This document shows positions 1 to 10,395 of a DNA stretch of 64,000 nucleotides, piece after piece. Source of the DNA: Stomorhina lunata (taxonomy: Eukaryota > Arthropoda > Insecta > Diptera > Rhiniidae). The stretch is taken from the NCBI GenBank assembly GCA_933228675.1, contig OW121743.1, positions 11,305,464 through 11,369,463 of the forward strand, given 5' to 3'. The notes below the pieces were generated by a model. It was not told the DNA's origin. It saw nothing but the letters and a program-made list of their open reading frames with translations, and did no database searches. Each line of letters begins with the position of its first letter. The stretch's first letter is position 1. The position numbers were made by a program, and so were the translations under genes.

Positions 1-809
1 TTTCCGCAAACATTTTTTGGCTTTTTATCAAAAAATTGGTCTGTAACAGATTTGGGATCAAATGCGAATACTCTTCTTTTTGAAGATAGAAGAAACTTTA
101 ATAGTTTAAATCTGCAATAAATATTTACAATACAAATACAAAGTATATACTTTAATATTTTATTAACCTTCTATAGATTTTCCTATACATTTTCTTTTCC
201 AAGTTTATGGGTCACCAGGAAAAACGTATTTTGTTCATATTTATATTTGTTATACTTGATTTCTAGTTATTGCTTATATTTATTTATTTAACATTTCCCT
301 TTTTTTCCTCAAATCTTTGCAAAACATCTTCTGGTCACTACTTGATTGCCAGAGCACATATAGAAACTAAAAAAATCTCTAGAAATAAAAATAAAATTTA
401 ACAAAAATCCCTTACGGTTTTACAAACTCAATATCAAATAAGAAACTGTTTCCGGACTTAAGCAGCAGCCGAAGCAGTAGCAAGTTTACTAGTGCTTATT
501 TTGCAGTTTTGCAAAACATTTCCCAGATACAATTTTCTTTAGATTTTTAATATATTTATGGAGGATATCAACGAAACAGCACAAAGAATATATTTGATTT
601 TTAGGATCCATATCATCAATATCAACAGCAATAACATCCTTAACATCATCATCATCTTTCCTATTATGTTAAAAGGACAAAATAAAAGAGGAAACACTTT
701 AAGACTTTAAAGTGTATGTATCCAAATAATTAATAATATAAGAACTACTTACTCGTTAGATGTTTAAGTCTCCAGAATAACATGGTAACGTTAAGGGTGG
801 TAGATTCGT
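1..809. other. AT-rich single-copy DNA
   Basis: No reading frame, RNA gene or tandem array is supported here. The stretch has many T and A runs. Its first 84 bases include a segment (34-84) that recurs at 2547-2617 on the far side of the first minisatellite. The rest looks like ordinary non-coding fly DNA. Confidence 0.6.
34..84 (+). repeat. Direct repeat flanking array 1, left copy
   Basis: The segment from AATTGGTCTG through GGGATCAAATGCGAATA and a CTTTTTGAA tail is found again at 2547-2617. The left copy lacks about 19 bases that are present in the right copy. Confidence 0.8.
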
Positions 810-3060
810 TATCAACTATTTTTCTATAGAAAATTTGTTTATCAACAATTTTTCTATAGAAAATTTTTTATTAAAAATTTTTTACAGACAATTTTTTATT
901 AAAAATTGTTTACAGAAAATTTTCTATTGAAAATTTTTCTATAGAAAATTTTTTTTATCGAAAATTTCTCCATAGAAAATTTTTTATCAAAAATTTTTCT
1001 ATAGAAAATTTTTTTATCAAAAATTTTTCTATAGGAAATTTTTTTATCAAACACTTCAAAAATTTTTCTATAGAAAATTTTTATTGTCAAAAACATTTCT
1101 ATAGAAAATTTTTTTATCAAAAATTTTGTTATCAAAAATTTTTCAATAAAAATTTTTTTATTAAAAATTTTTCTGTAGAAAATTTTTTTATCAAAAATTT
1201 TTCTATAGACAATTTTTTTTTTATCAGAAACTTTTTTTTTTATCAGAAATTTTTCTATAGAAAATTGCTTTATCATAAATTTTTTTCTATTTTTCTGATT
1301 CAAAATTTTTCTATAAAATTTTTTCATCAAAAATTTTTCTATAGAAAATTTTTTTATCAAAAATTTTTCTACAAAAATTTTTTTTATAAAAAATTTTTCT
1401 ATAGAAAATTTTTTATCAACAATTTTTCTATAGAAAATTTTTTATCAACAATTTCACAAAAAATTTTTTACAGAAAATTTTCTATTGAAAATTTTTCTAT
1501 AGAAAATTTTTTTATCAAAAATTTTTCTATAGGAAATTTTTTTATCAAAAATTTTTCTATAGGAAATTTTTTTATCAAACACTTTCCAAAAATTTTTCTA
1601 TACAACAATTTTTTTGTCAAAAACATTTCTATAGAAATTTTTTTATCAAAAACTTTTCTATAGAGAATTTTTTTATCAAAAACTTTTCTATAGAAAATTT
1701 TTTATCAAAAATTTTTCTTTAGAAAATTTTATTATCAAAAATTGTTCTATAGAAAATTTTTTTATCTATAGAATTTTTTTTTCTATAGATTTTTTTTTTT
1801 ATCAAAAACATTTTTATCTAAAATTTTTCTATAGAAAATTTTTTTATTCAAAAATTTTTCTATACAAAATTTTTTTATTCAAAAATTTTTCTATAGCAAA
1901 TTTTTTTATTCAAAATTTTTCTATAGAAAATTTTTTTATCAAAAATTTTTCTATAGAAAATTTCAAAAATTTTTCTATAGAAAATTTCAAAAATTTTTCT
2001 ATAGAAAATTTCAAAAATTTTTCTATAGAAAATTTCAAAAATTTTTTTAGCAAAAATTTTTCTACAGAAAATTTTTTTATCAAAAATTTTTCTATAGAAA
2101 TTTTTTTTATCAAAAATTTTTCTATAGAAAATTATTTTTTTCAAAAATTTTTCTATCAAAATTTTTTTATCAAACACTTTTCAAAAATTTTTCTATAGAA
2201 AATTTTTTTGTCAAAAATATTTCTATAGAAAATATTTTATCAAAAACTTTTCTATAGAAAATTTTTATCGAAAATTTTTCTATCAAAAATTTTTTATCAA
2301 AAAAAATATTCCCAATGTTTACAAAAATTTCTCTATAGAAAATTTTTTTATCAAAAATTTTAGAAAATTTTTTTATCAAAAACTTTTCAATGGAAAATTT
2401 TTTATCAAAAATTTGTCTATAAAAAATTTTTTATCAAAAAAAAATATTCTCGATGTTTACAAAAATTTCTCAATAGAAAATTTTTTTTATCAAAAAATTT
2501 TTCTATAGAAAATTTTTTTATCAAAAATTTTTATATAGAAAATGCGAATTGGTCTGTTACATTAATAAATAAATGTAACAGATTTGGGATCAAATGCGAA
2601 TAATCATTCTTTTTGAATAACATTTACATCCCGACAATTTTGTTATTTTTTGAGAAAATTTTTTTATCAAAAACATTTCTATAGAAAACTTTTTTATCAA
2701 AAATTTTTCTATAGAAAATTATTTTATCAAAAATGTTTCTATAGAAAATTTTCAAATGTTATATAGAAAATTTTTTTTTATCAAAAATTTTTCTATTGAA
2801 ATTTTTTTTATCAAAAATTTTTCTATTGAAAATTTTTTTTATCAAAAATTTTTCTATTGAAATTTTTTTTTATCAAAAATTTTTCTATAGAAATTTTAAA
2901 TTTTTTTATGTAAAAATATTTTTATCGAAAAATTTTTCTATAAAATCTAATTTTTATCGAACAATTTTATAAAAAAAAGAAAATATTTCCTTTCTTTTGT
3001 TAAAAATTTTTGTATAAAAAAATTTTTGGATCGAAAATATCTTAGAAATTTAAAAATCTA
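810..3060. repeat. 30-31 bp palindromic minisatellite array 1
   Basis: About 70 degenerate units alternate TTTTTCTATAGAAAA with a TTTTTTATCAAAAA spacer, giving a period near 30-31 bp. TTTTCTATAGAAAA is a perfect palindrome. The array is broken at 2544-2645 by non-repeat DNA and decays gradually after about 2900. Open frames here encode only runs of FYRKIF-like low-complexity peptide, so I do not treat them as genes. Confidence 0.9.
2547..2617 (+). repeat. Direct repeat flanking array 1, right copy
   Basis: Second copy of the segment at 34-84, same orientation. It contains an additional short inverted repeat (TGTTACATT ... AATGTAACA) that the left copy does not have. The two copies bracket most of array 1. 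Confidence 0.8.
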
Positions 3061-4277
3061 AAATTATTTAATATTAGAATTTATTTCTGTTTTGAAAAAT
3101 ATTCCGAATATTTAAACAAATATTCCCAATGTTTACAAAAATAATGGTATCATGGCAGCAATATTTGGGATAATATTTCTTTGTTCTCTCGAATACCCAT
3201 AATTATGTTATCCCTTAAGGTAAACCATGACACCTCTAGCTCCTTAAGAATACCCTTTGAATATGTAGCCCCTTAATATATGCCATGATTACGCTGACAC
3301 TTGTAGCTCTTTCACAATACCCATATATATGCAACTCATCAATATATGCCATAAAAAAGCCACCACTTCTAGCTCCCAAAAGCAGTCTATATTTATTATA
3401 TATTCAATATTAAATACTTCTCCGTGTTGTTAATAAATTTTATTATTAAGTATGATTAATATCATAAATATTTATATTTAAATACAAAACTGATACTTTA
3501 AATTCACACGCAAATTTAACGGAAATTAATATATCCCCCCCACATATTTATTATTCCATAAACATATAGATTTATAACAATTTTTTAATTGAATTTTTAA
3601 TTTTTATATACACAAATGATCAGCAACAATATGAACAAAATATAATTAATAATAATCATAACAATGCCTTGCCACTTGATTAACTTGAAACAGATGGATT
3701 TCAAAGTGATTTTTTCATATAAATATAAAACGCCTATAAAGCCACTACATTTATTGTTTGTGTGCAACCTTCAGTTTGTGTAGAGTTTAATAAAATGTTA
3801 TTAAAAAATAAAGCTATTATAATTAAATAATTATAGTTGATAGTTTATAATTTATAAAAAAAAAAATTAAAAACAATTCCATCATGACAAACAATGAACC
3901 ACATTTAACCATCAAACAGCAACAAAAAAAGCTTAACACAAGAATGCTTTTAATGAGATAATTGTAAAAAGGTTTTTTTTACTATTGCCTATGTTAGGGC
4001 TTTAACATATTAATGTCATTTGTAAGTCTATATTAAAGGCGTTTCTGTTGTTTAACTTAAAAAAATTGTTTAAAAAAATCTATGTAATAGAAACTGGTAC
4101 TAGTTTTTTGTAATTTTAAACCTATTTAAATTTATTTGAATGAAAAATGAATGCCAATTAAAGGATTTTTAAATAAATTTACATTTTTTTATTAAATCAA
4201 ATTTAAATTTATAATGAACGCACAATTTTAAGGTTATATGTAGGTCTGAAGTTTATAAAAATCTGCACTTGGCTTCC
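3061..4277. other. AT-rich non-coding DNA with a weak tandem repeat
   Basis: At about 3180-3390 three degenerate copies of a motif containing TAGCTC/TAGCCCCTTAA and ATGCCATGA occur at roughly 80-100 bp spacing. The remainder is single-copy AT-rich DNA with no credible reading frame. Confidence 0.5.
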
Positions 4278-6375
4278 CTAGAAAAAGTTGAGACATGTGA
4301 GTTTTTCTCAAGAAAAAGTTGTGCCAAGTGAGTTTTTCTATTAAACAAGTTGAGCCAAGTGAGTTTTTCAATAAAAAAAGTTGAGCCCAGTGAGTTTTTC
4401 TTTAGAAAAAGTTACGCCAAGTGAGTTTTTCTATAGAAAAAGTTAAGCCAAGTGAGTTTTTCTATAGAAAAAGTTGAGCCAAGTGAGTTTTTCTATAGAA
4501 AAAGTTGAGCCAAGTGAGTTTTTCTATAGAAAAACTTGAGCCAAGTGAGTTTTTCTCTAGAAAAAGTTGAGCCAAGTGAGTTTTTCTATAGAAAAATTTG
4601 AGCCAAGTAAATTTTTCTATAGAAAAATTTGAGCCAAGTGAGTTCTTCTATATAGAAAAAGTTAAGCCAAGTGAGTATTCTATTGAAAAATGTTGAGCGA
4701 ATGAGTTTTTCTATAAAAAAAAGGAGAGCCAAGTAAGTTTTTCTATAGAAAAAGCTAAGCCAAATAAGTTTTTCTATAAAAAAAGTTAAGCCAAATGAGT
4801 TTTTCTATAGAAAAAGTTTAGCCAAGCGAGTTTTTCTATATAAAAAGTTGAGCCAAGTGAGTTTTTCTATAAAAAAAAGTTGAGCCAAGTGAGTTTTTTT
4901 ATAGAAAAAGTTAAGCAAAGTAAGTTTTTCTATAGAAAAAGTTGAGCCAGGCGAGTTTTTCTGTAGAAAAAGTTGAGCCAAGTGAGCTTTTCTATAGAAC
5001 AAGTTAAGCCAAATGAGTTTTTCTATAGAAAAAGTTTAGCCAAGCGAGTTTTTCTATATAAAAAGTTGAGCCAAGTGAGTTTTTCTATAAAAAAAAGTTG
5101 AGCCAAGTGAGTTTTTTTATAGAAAAAGTTAAGCAAAGTAAGTTTTTCTATAGAAAAAGTTGAGCCAGGCGAGTTTTTCTGTAGAAAAAGTTGAGCCAAG
5201 TGAGCTTTTCTATAGAACAAGTTGAGCCAAGTGAGTTTTTCTATAGAAAAAGTTGAGCCAAGTGAGTTTTTCTATAGAAAAAGTTGAGCCAAGTAAGTTT
5301 TTCTATAGAAAAAGTTGAGCCAAGTGAGTTTTTTTATAGAAAAAGTTAAGCAAAGTAAGTTTTTCTATAGAAAAAGTTGAGCCAGGCAAGTTCTTCTGTA
5401 GAAAAAGTTGAGCCAAGTGGGTTTTTCTATAGAAAAAGTTGCTCCAAGTGAGTTTTTCTATAGCAAAAGTTGAGCCAAGCGAGTTTTTCTATAGAAAAAG
5501 TTGAGCCAAGCGAGTTTTTCTGTAGAAAAATTTGAGCCAAGTGAGTTTTTCTATAGAAAAAGTTGAGCCAAGTGAGTTTTTCTGTAGTAAAGTTAAGCCA
5601 AGTGAGTTTTTCTATAGAAAAAGTTGAGAAAAGTGAGTTTTTCTATAGAAAAAGTTGAGCCAAGTGAGTTTTTCTATAGAAAAGTTGAGCCAAGTGAGTT
5701 TTCTTTAGAAAAAGTTGAGCCAAGTGAGTTTTTCTATAGGAAAAGTTGAGCCAAGTGAGTTTTTATATAGAAAAAGTTGAGCCAAGTGAGTTTTTCTATA
5801 GAAAATTTGAGCCAAGTGAGCTTTTTTATAGAAAAAGTTGAGCCAAGTGAGTTTTTCTATAGAAAAAGTTGAGCCAAGTGAGTTTTTCTATAGAAAAAGT
5901 TGAGCCAAGTGAGTTTTTCTATAGAAAAAGTTTGGCCAAGTGAGTTTTTCTATAGAAAAAGTTGAGCCAAGTGAGTTTTTATATAGAAAAAGTTGAGCCA
6001 AGTTAGTTTTTCTATAGAAAAAGTTGAGCCAAGTGAGTTTTTCTATAGAAAAAGTTGAGCCAAGTGAGCTTTTCTATAGAAAAAGTTGAGCCAAGTGAGT
6101 TTTTCTATAGAAAAAGTTCAGCCAAATGAGTTTTTCAATAGAAAAAGTAGAGCCAAGTGAGTTTTTCTATAGAAAAAGTTGAGCGAAGTGAGTTTTTCTA
6201 TAGAAAAAGTTGAGCCAAGTGAGTTTTCCTATAGAAAAAGTTGAGCCAAGTGAGTTTTTCTATAGAAAAAGTTGAGCCAAGTTAGTTTTTCTATAGAGAA
6301 AGTTGAGCCAAGTGAGTTTTTCTATAGAAAAAGTTGAGCCAAGTGAGTTTTTCTATAAAAAAAAGTTGAGCCAAA
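4278..6375. repeat. 31-bp minisatellite array 2 (palindrome plus GAGCCAAGTGAG linker)
   Basis: About 67 units. Each has a 16-base palindrome TTTTTCTATAGAAAAA followed by a non-palindromic 15-base linker GTTGAGCCAAGTGAG; the period is 31 bp. Point variants such as AAGCCA, AGCGAG and CTGTAG are scattered through it. Reading frames in it are translations of the repeat. Confidence 0.95.
4785..5220. repeat. Tandem 218-bp block duplication inside array 2
   Basis: Bases 4785-5002 and 5003-5220 carry the same series of variant units in the same order (AAATGAG, AAGCGAG, a TATATAAAAAG variant, AAGCAAAGTAAG, AGGCGAG, CTGTAG), so the block of seven 31-bp units was duplicated as a whole. The spacing is 218 bp. 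Confidence 0.9.
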
Positions 6376-7180
6376 AACTTGCGCTTAGTGATTTGGATAT
6401 GAATGTCCAAATATCCTATTTAACACAACCAATACCAAAATATTTTGAATTTCACTTAATAATAATTAAAAAGAAAATCAGCCAAAATCTGTCATCAATA
6501 TTTAGCTCAACTTTTTTGAATATAAATCCCGGTATACCCGGTATATAACGAAAATTAAATTTCTCATTTAAATTCCCGTACTAACATTTTCAAATTTCTT
6601 TTATTTTTCAATATTTTTTTTTTTTTTTAATAAAACATCATTTTGTTGCTTGTTAGTAATTTAATGAAATTTAATCCATTTTAATTAAGTTTTATGTTTG
6701 TAAAAATGCAATTTTCATGCATTTTTAAACGATGACATTATTATACAAATTATTTTCTTCTTTTTTTCCCCGTATTTCGGATTTGACCGACCATGCAATA
6801 AATTTTATATGTGAGTACAAAAACCTTTTTCACGTATAAATAAATATTATTTTATTTAAATGACCACAAAAATCATGTTTTCGAAAATTTACAAATTACA
6901 ATTTGGCTACACAAAAACTAATAAAATATGGGAATAAAATAACATAACATCAAAAGTGGTTGAAAACTAAGAATGGCTGAAGAGAGGGGGAAACGAATAA
7001 AAATGAACAATGAAATGAAAACCATTCAAATTTATGGGACAAAAGTTGATCAATGGTGAAGTAGTGTTTTGTCCTAACAATAGTTACAGCCGTTACAATA
7101 GTTACTGCTCTAGGCAAAAAGTACTTTTCTAGAAGGGCACATTTTGTTTTGATTCTAAAAACCGGGCATACAGACGGGCA
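6376..7180. other. Non-coding spacer between arrays 2 and 2b
   Basis: AT-rich DNA with homopolymer T tracts. A reading frame of 81 codons at 6303-6548 starts inside the minisatellite and shows no family resemblance. Nothing else is supported. Confidence 0.5.
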
Positions 7181-8594
7181 GAGTTTTTTATATAGAAAAT
7201 GTTGCGCCAAGTAAGTTTTTCTATAGAAAGAGCTACGCCAAGTGAGATTTTCTATAGAAAAATTTATGCCAGGTGAGTTTTTCTTTAGGAAAATTTGAGC
7301 CAAGTGAGTTTTTCTATAGAAAAAGTTATGCCAGGTGAGTTTTTCTTCAGGAAAAGTTGAGCCAAGTGAGTTTTTCTATAGAAAAAGTTGAGCCAAGTGA
7401 GTTTTTCTATAGAAAAATTTATGCCAGGTGAGTTTTTCTTTAGGAAAATTTGAGCCAAGTGAGTTTTTCTATAGAAAAAGTTATGCCAGGTGAGTTTTTC
7501 TTTAGGAAAAGTTGAGCCAAGTGAGTTTTTCTATAGAAAAAGTTGAGCCAAGTGAGTTTTTCTATAGAAAAAAATTAGCCCAGTGTGTTCTTCTATAGAA
7601 AAAGTTGAGCCCAATGAATTTTTTTATAGAAAAAGTTGAGCCAAGTGAGTTTTTCTATAGAAAAAGTTGAGCCAAGTGAGTTTTTTTATAGAAAAAGTTG
7701 AGCCCAGTGAGTTTGTCTATAGAAAAAGTTGAGACAAGTGAGTTTTTCTAAAGAAAAAGTTGAGTCACTTGAGTTTTTCTAAAGAAAAAGTTGAGACAAG
7801 TGAGTTTTTCTATAGAAATCTTGAGCCAAGTGAGTTTTTCTATAGAAAAAGTTGAGCCAAGTGAGTTTTTCTATAGAAAAGGTTGAGCCAAGTAAGTTTT
7901 TCTATAGAAAAATTCGAGACAAGTGAGTTCTTCTATATAGAAAAAGTTAAGCCAAGTGAGTTTTTTTATAGAAAAAGCTGAGCCTAGTGAGTTTTTCTAT
8001 AGAAACAGTTGAGCCAAGTGAATTTTTCTATAGAAAAAGTTGAGCCAATTGAGTTTTTCTATTGAAAAGGTTGAGCCAAGTAAGTTTTTCTATAGAAAAA
8101 GTTGAGCCAAGTGAGTTTTTCAATAGAAAAGTTGAGCCAAGTGAGTTTTTCTATAGAAAAGGTTGAGCCAAGTGAGTTTTTCTATAGAAAAAGTTAAGCC
8201 AAGTGAGTTTTTCTATGGAAAAAGTTGAGCCAAGTGAGTTTTTCTATGGAAAAAGTTGAGCCAAGTGAGTTTTTTTATAGAAAAAGTTGAGCCAAGTGAG
8301 TTTTTCTGTAGAAAAAGTTGAGCCAAGTGAGTTTTTCTATAGAAAAAGTTGAGCCAAGTGAGTTTTTCTATAGAAAAAGTTGAGCCAAGTGAGTTTTTCT
8401 ATAGAAAAAGTTGAGCCAAGTGAGTTTTTCTATAGACAAAGTTGAGCCAAGTGAGTTTTTCTATAGAAAAAATTGAGCCAAGTGAGTTTTTCTATAGAAA
8501 AAGTTGAGCCAAGTGAGTTTTTTTATAGAAAAAGTTGAGCCAAGTGAGTTTTCTATAGAAAAAGTTGAGCCAAGTGAGTTTTTCTATAGAAAAC
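7181..8594. repeat. 31-bp minisatellite array 2b
   Basis: Same unit as array 2 (CTATAG palindrome with the GTTGAGCCAAGTGAG linker), about 45 copies, with an ATGCCAGGTGAG variant sub-block at 7260-7500 that is itself repeated. The last unit runs directly into a CAGA microsatellite. Confidence 0.95.
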
Positions 8595-8600
8595 GTGAGA

Positions 8601-8622
8601 CTGAGACAGACGGACAGACAGC

Positions 8623-8686
<64 letters not shown>

Positions 8687-8750
8687 GGACAGACGGACAG
8701 AGGGACAGAAAGACAGACAGAGGGACAGAAAGACAGACAGACAGACAGAC
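8601..8750. repeat. (CAGA)n tetranucleotide microsatellite
   Basis: About 37 copies of CAGA with CGGA and GGGA variants. Both strands stay open in several frames (SVCLSVCL or TDRQTDRQ peptides), which is a property of the repeat and not of a gene. Confidence 0.95.
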
Positions 8751-10395
8751 AATTGCTTTATTTACTAATTTCTGCTAAAATTATTGTTAACTACAACATT
8801 CTCCATCTGAGGTAAGCCCTACAGCATTAACACGCTGTCGATGTAAATGAAATTAAATGGGCTCTAAAAAGAATCTATAAGAATCTAAAATAATGTTTTA
8901 CTCGTATGTATTAATAAACTCATCCACATGTGTTCGAAACTCTATCTATGGTAAAACATTCCCGAAAAGTTTTTCGTTAAGTTGCTTTGCATTGCATTGC
9001 ATTTTTTTCTTGTCCCACCGTTCCTTTTACACAAATAATCATTAAAAACTATGTATATATGTATTTAAAATAAAACAAGATTAAAACTAAACAAATTAAG
9101 TGACCTTTAAAATGGTTTTGTCATTATTTTGTTTATAATTGAATAATTTAAATATATATTAGTTTGGTTTTTTTATTCAAAATTTTCATTAACTAACCTA
9201 AAAGTAGGCTTTACATTTAATAACAACTAAAAGACTTCAAAAATTTAAGGCAATAATCATAATATTTTGAACGTTAATGTTTAATTTAAAATAAATTATA
9301 TATTTAAATGAACATATTTGAGTTATTTAATTACAGTTTAAATTAAATGAATAAATTTATATAAATGATAACATAATGCAGAGAAAATAATTTCATTTGA
9401 ATACTTGAATTTTTGAATTAAGAAAAGTTGGTTTAATATTTAGGATTTTTGATTATGGTCTGAGTTTATTTTAGCCTCATTTTAGAAGTTAAAAATCAAG
9501 CAATTCGTTTGGATTAAAAATTAAAGTAACAGGAAAGAAACTACATTAAATCATTGTATTAAATAGTCATTTGTTGCCTGAGTTAACAAAGTACAATTCG
9601 AGTATAATTCGTTTTTGGAAATGTTGAAAATTCTTGGGTGCCTTTGCTTCTATTTCTCACTTTTTCAATTATTCATACACTTAAATATTCATTAAACAAT
9701 GTTCAACTTCATACGAATACATAAGCATGAATGTACAATATTTATGTATGTATGTGTAGCACACATACATGAAAGATTCATATACATTTACACAGTGACT
9801 GTGTATGGTTTATACTTTACTTTACACTAGATTGAGCAAAAATGTATAAGTATATGTATGTATGTATAGATGTGTGTGTATATTTAAGCAAATTAAAATC
9901 TTTAACTCTATTATAACACTCATTTATGTAGTTTGGCTTATACATTTTTACTACCAACTCATACTTGCTCTACCCATATCCTTTCATATATCCTTCTTAT
10001 CCTACCAATTTCATTTGTAAGTGTTAGCTGTTGTAGCAAAAGCATATCTACATGCTCAAAACTAATAAACTCTGACAGCATAATATATTGCTACAATACA
10101 ATATATGTTGCATACATATATGTACCAACAACGAAACAGAAACACTAATATCGGCAACAACTACAGCAACAACATTAAGTAGCAACAAATTACCTGTACT
10201 CACGTTACTTACAACCTTTCACAATGTATGTATGTATGTGTAGACCATAGCAGCTTTAACAGTCAAAACAACGAAATTATATAAAATTTGTAACTTTACG
10301 AGGACTTTTTTCAAACTCTTCACTCATACTTTTCATATAAAGCCATATACAGAGACTTAAAGGTATTAAAAATTAAATTTCCAAGTTTTACGGGA
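8751..10395. other. Single-copy AT-rich DNA
   Basis: Contains short TATG/TATGTA microsatellites at about 9740-9880 and 10205-10222. A 71-codon frame at 9933-10148 shows no domain or coding character. No gene is supported. Confidence 0.5.
8790..8870 (+). repeat. SINE 3' fragment
   Basis: The string AGCATTAACACGCTGTCGAT matches the same part of SINE-like copies at 39391-39520 and, on the other strand, 29371-29513 (CACGCCGTCGATG there). The tRNA-like head is absent, so this is a partial copy lying next to the CAGA microsatellite. Confidence 0.5.

Noticed and set aside
4278..8594. CRISPR-like array because of a regular 31-bp unit
   Set aside because: There are no unique spacers; the whole unit repeats, and the surroundings are eukaryotic.
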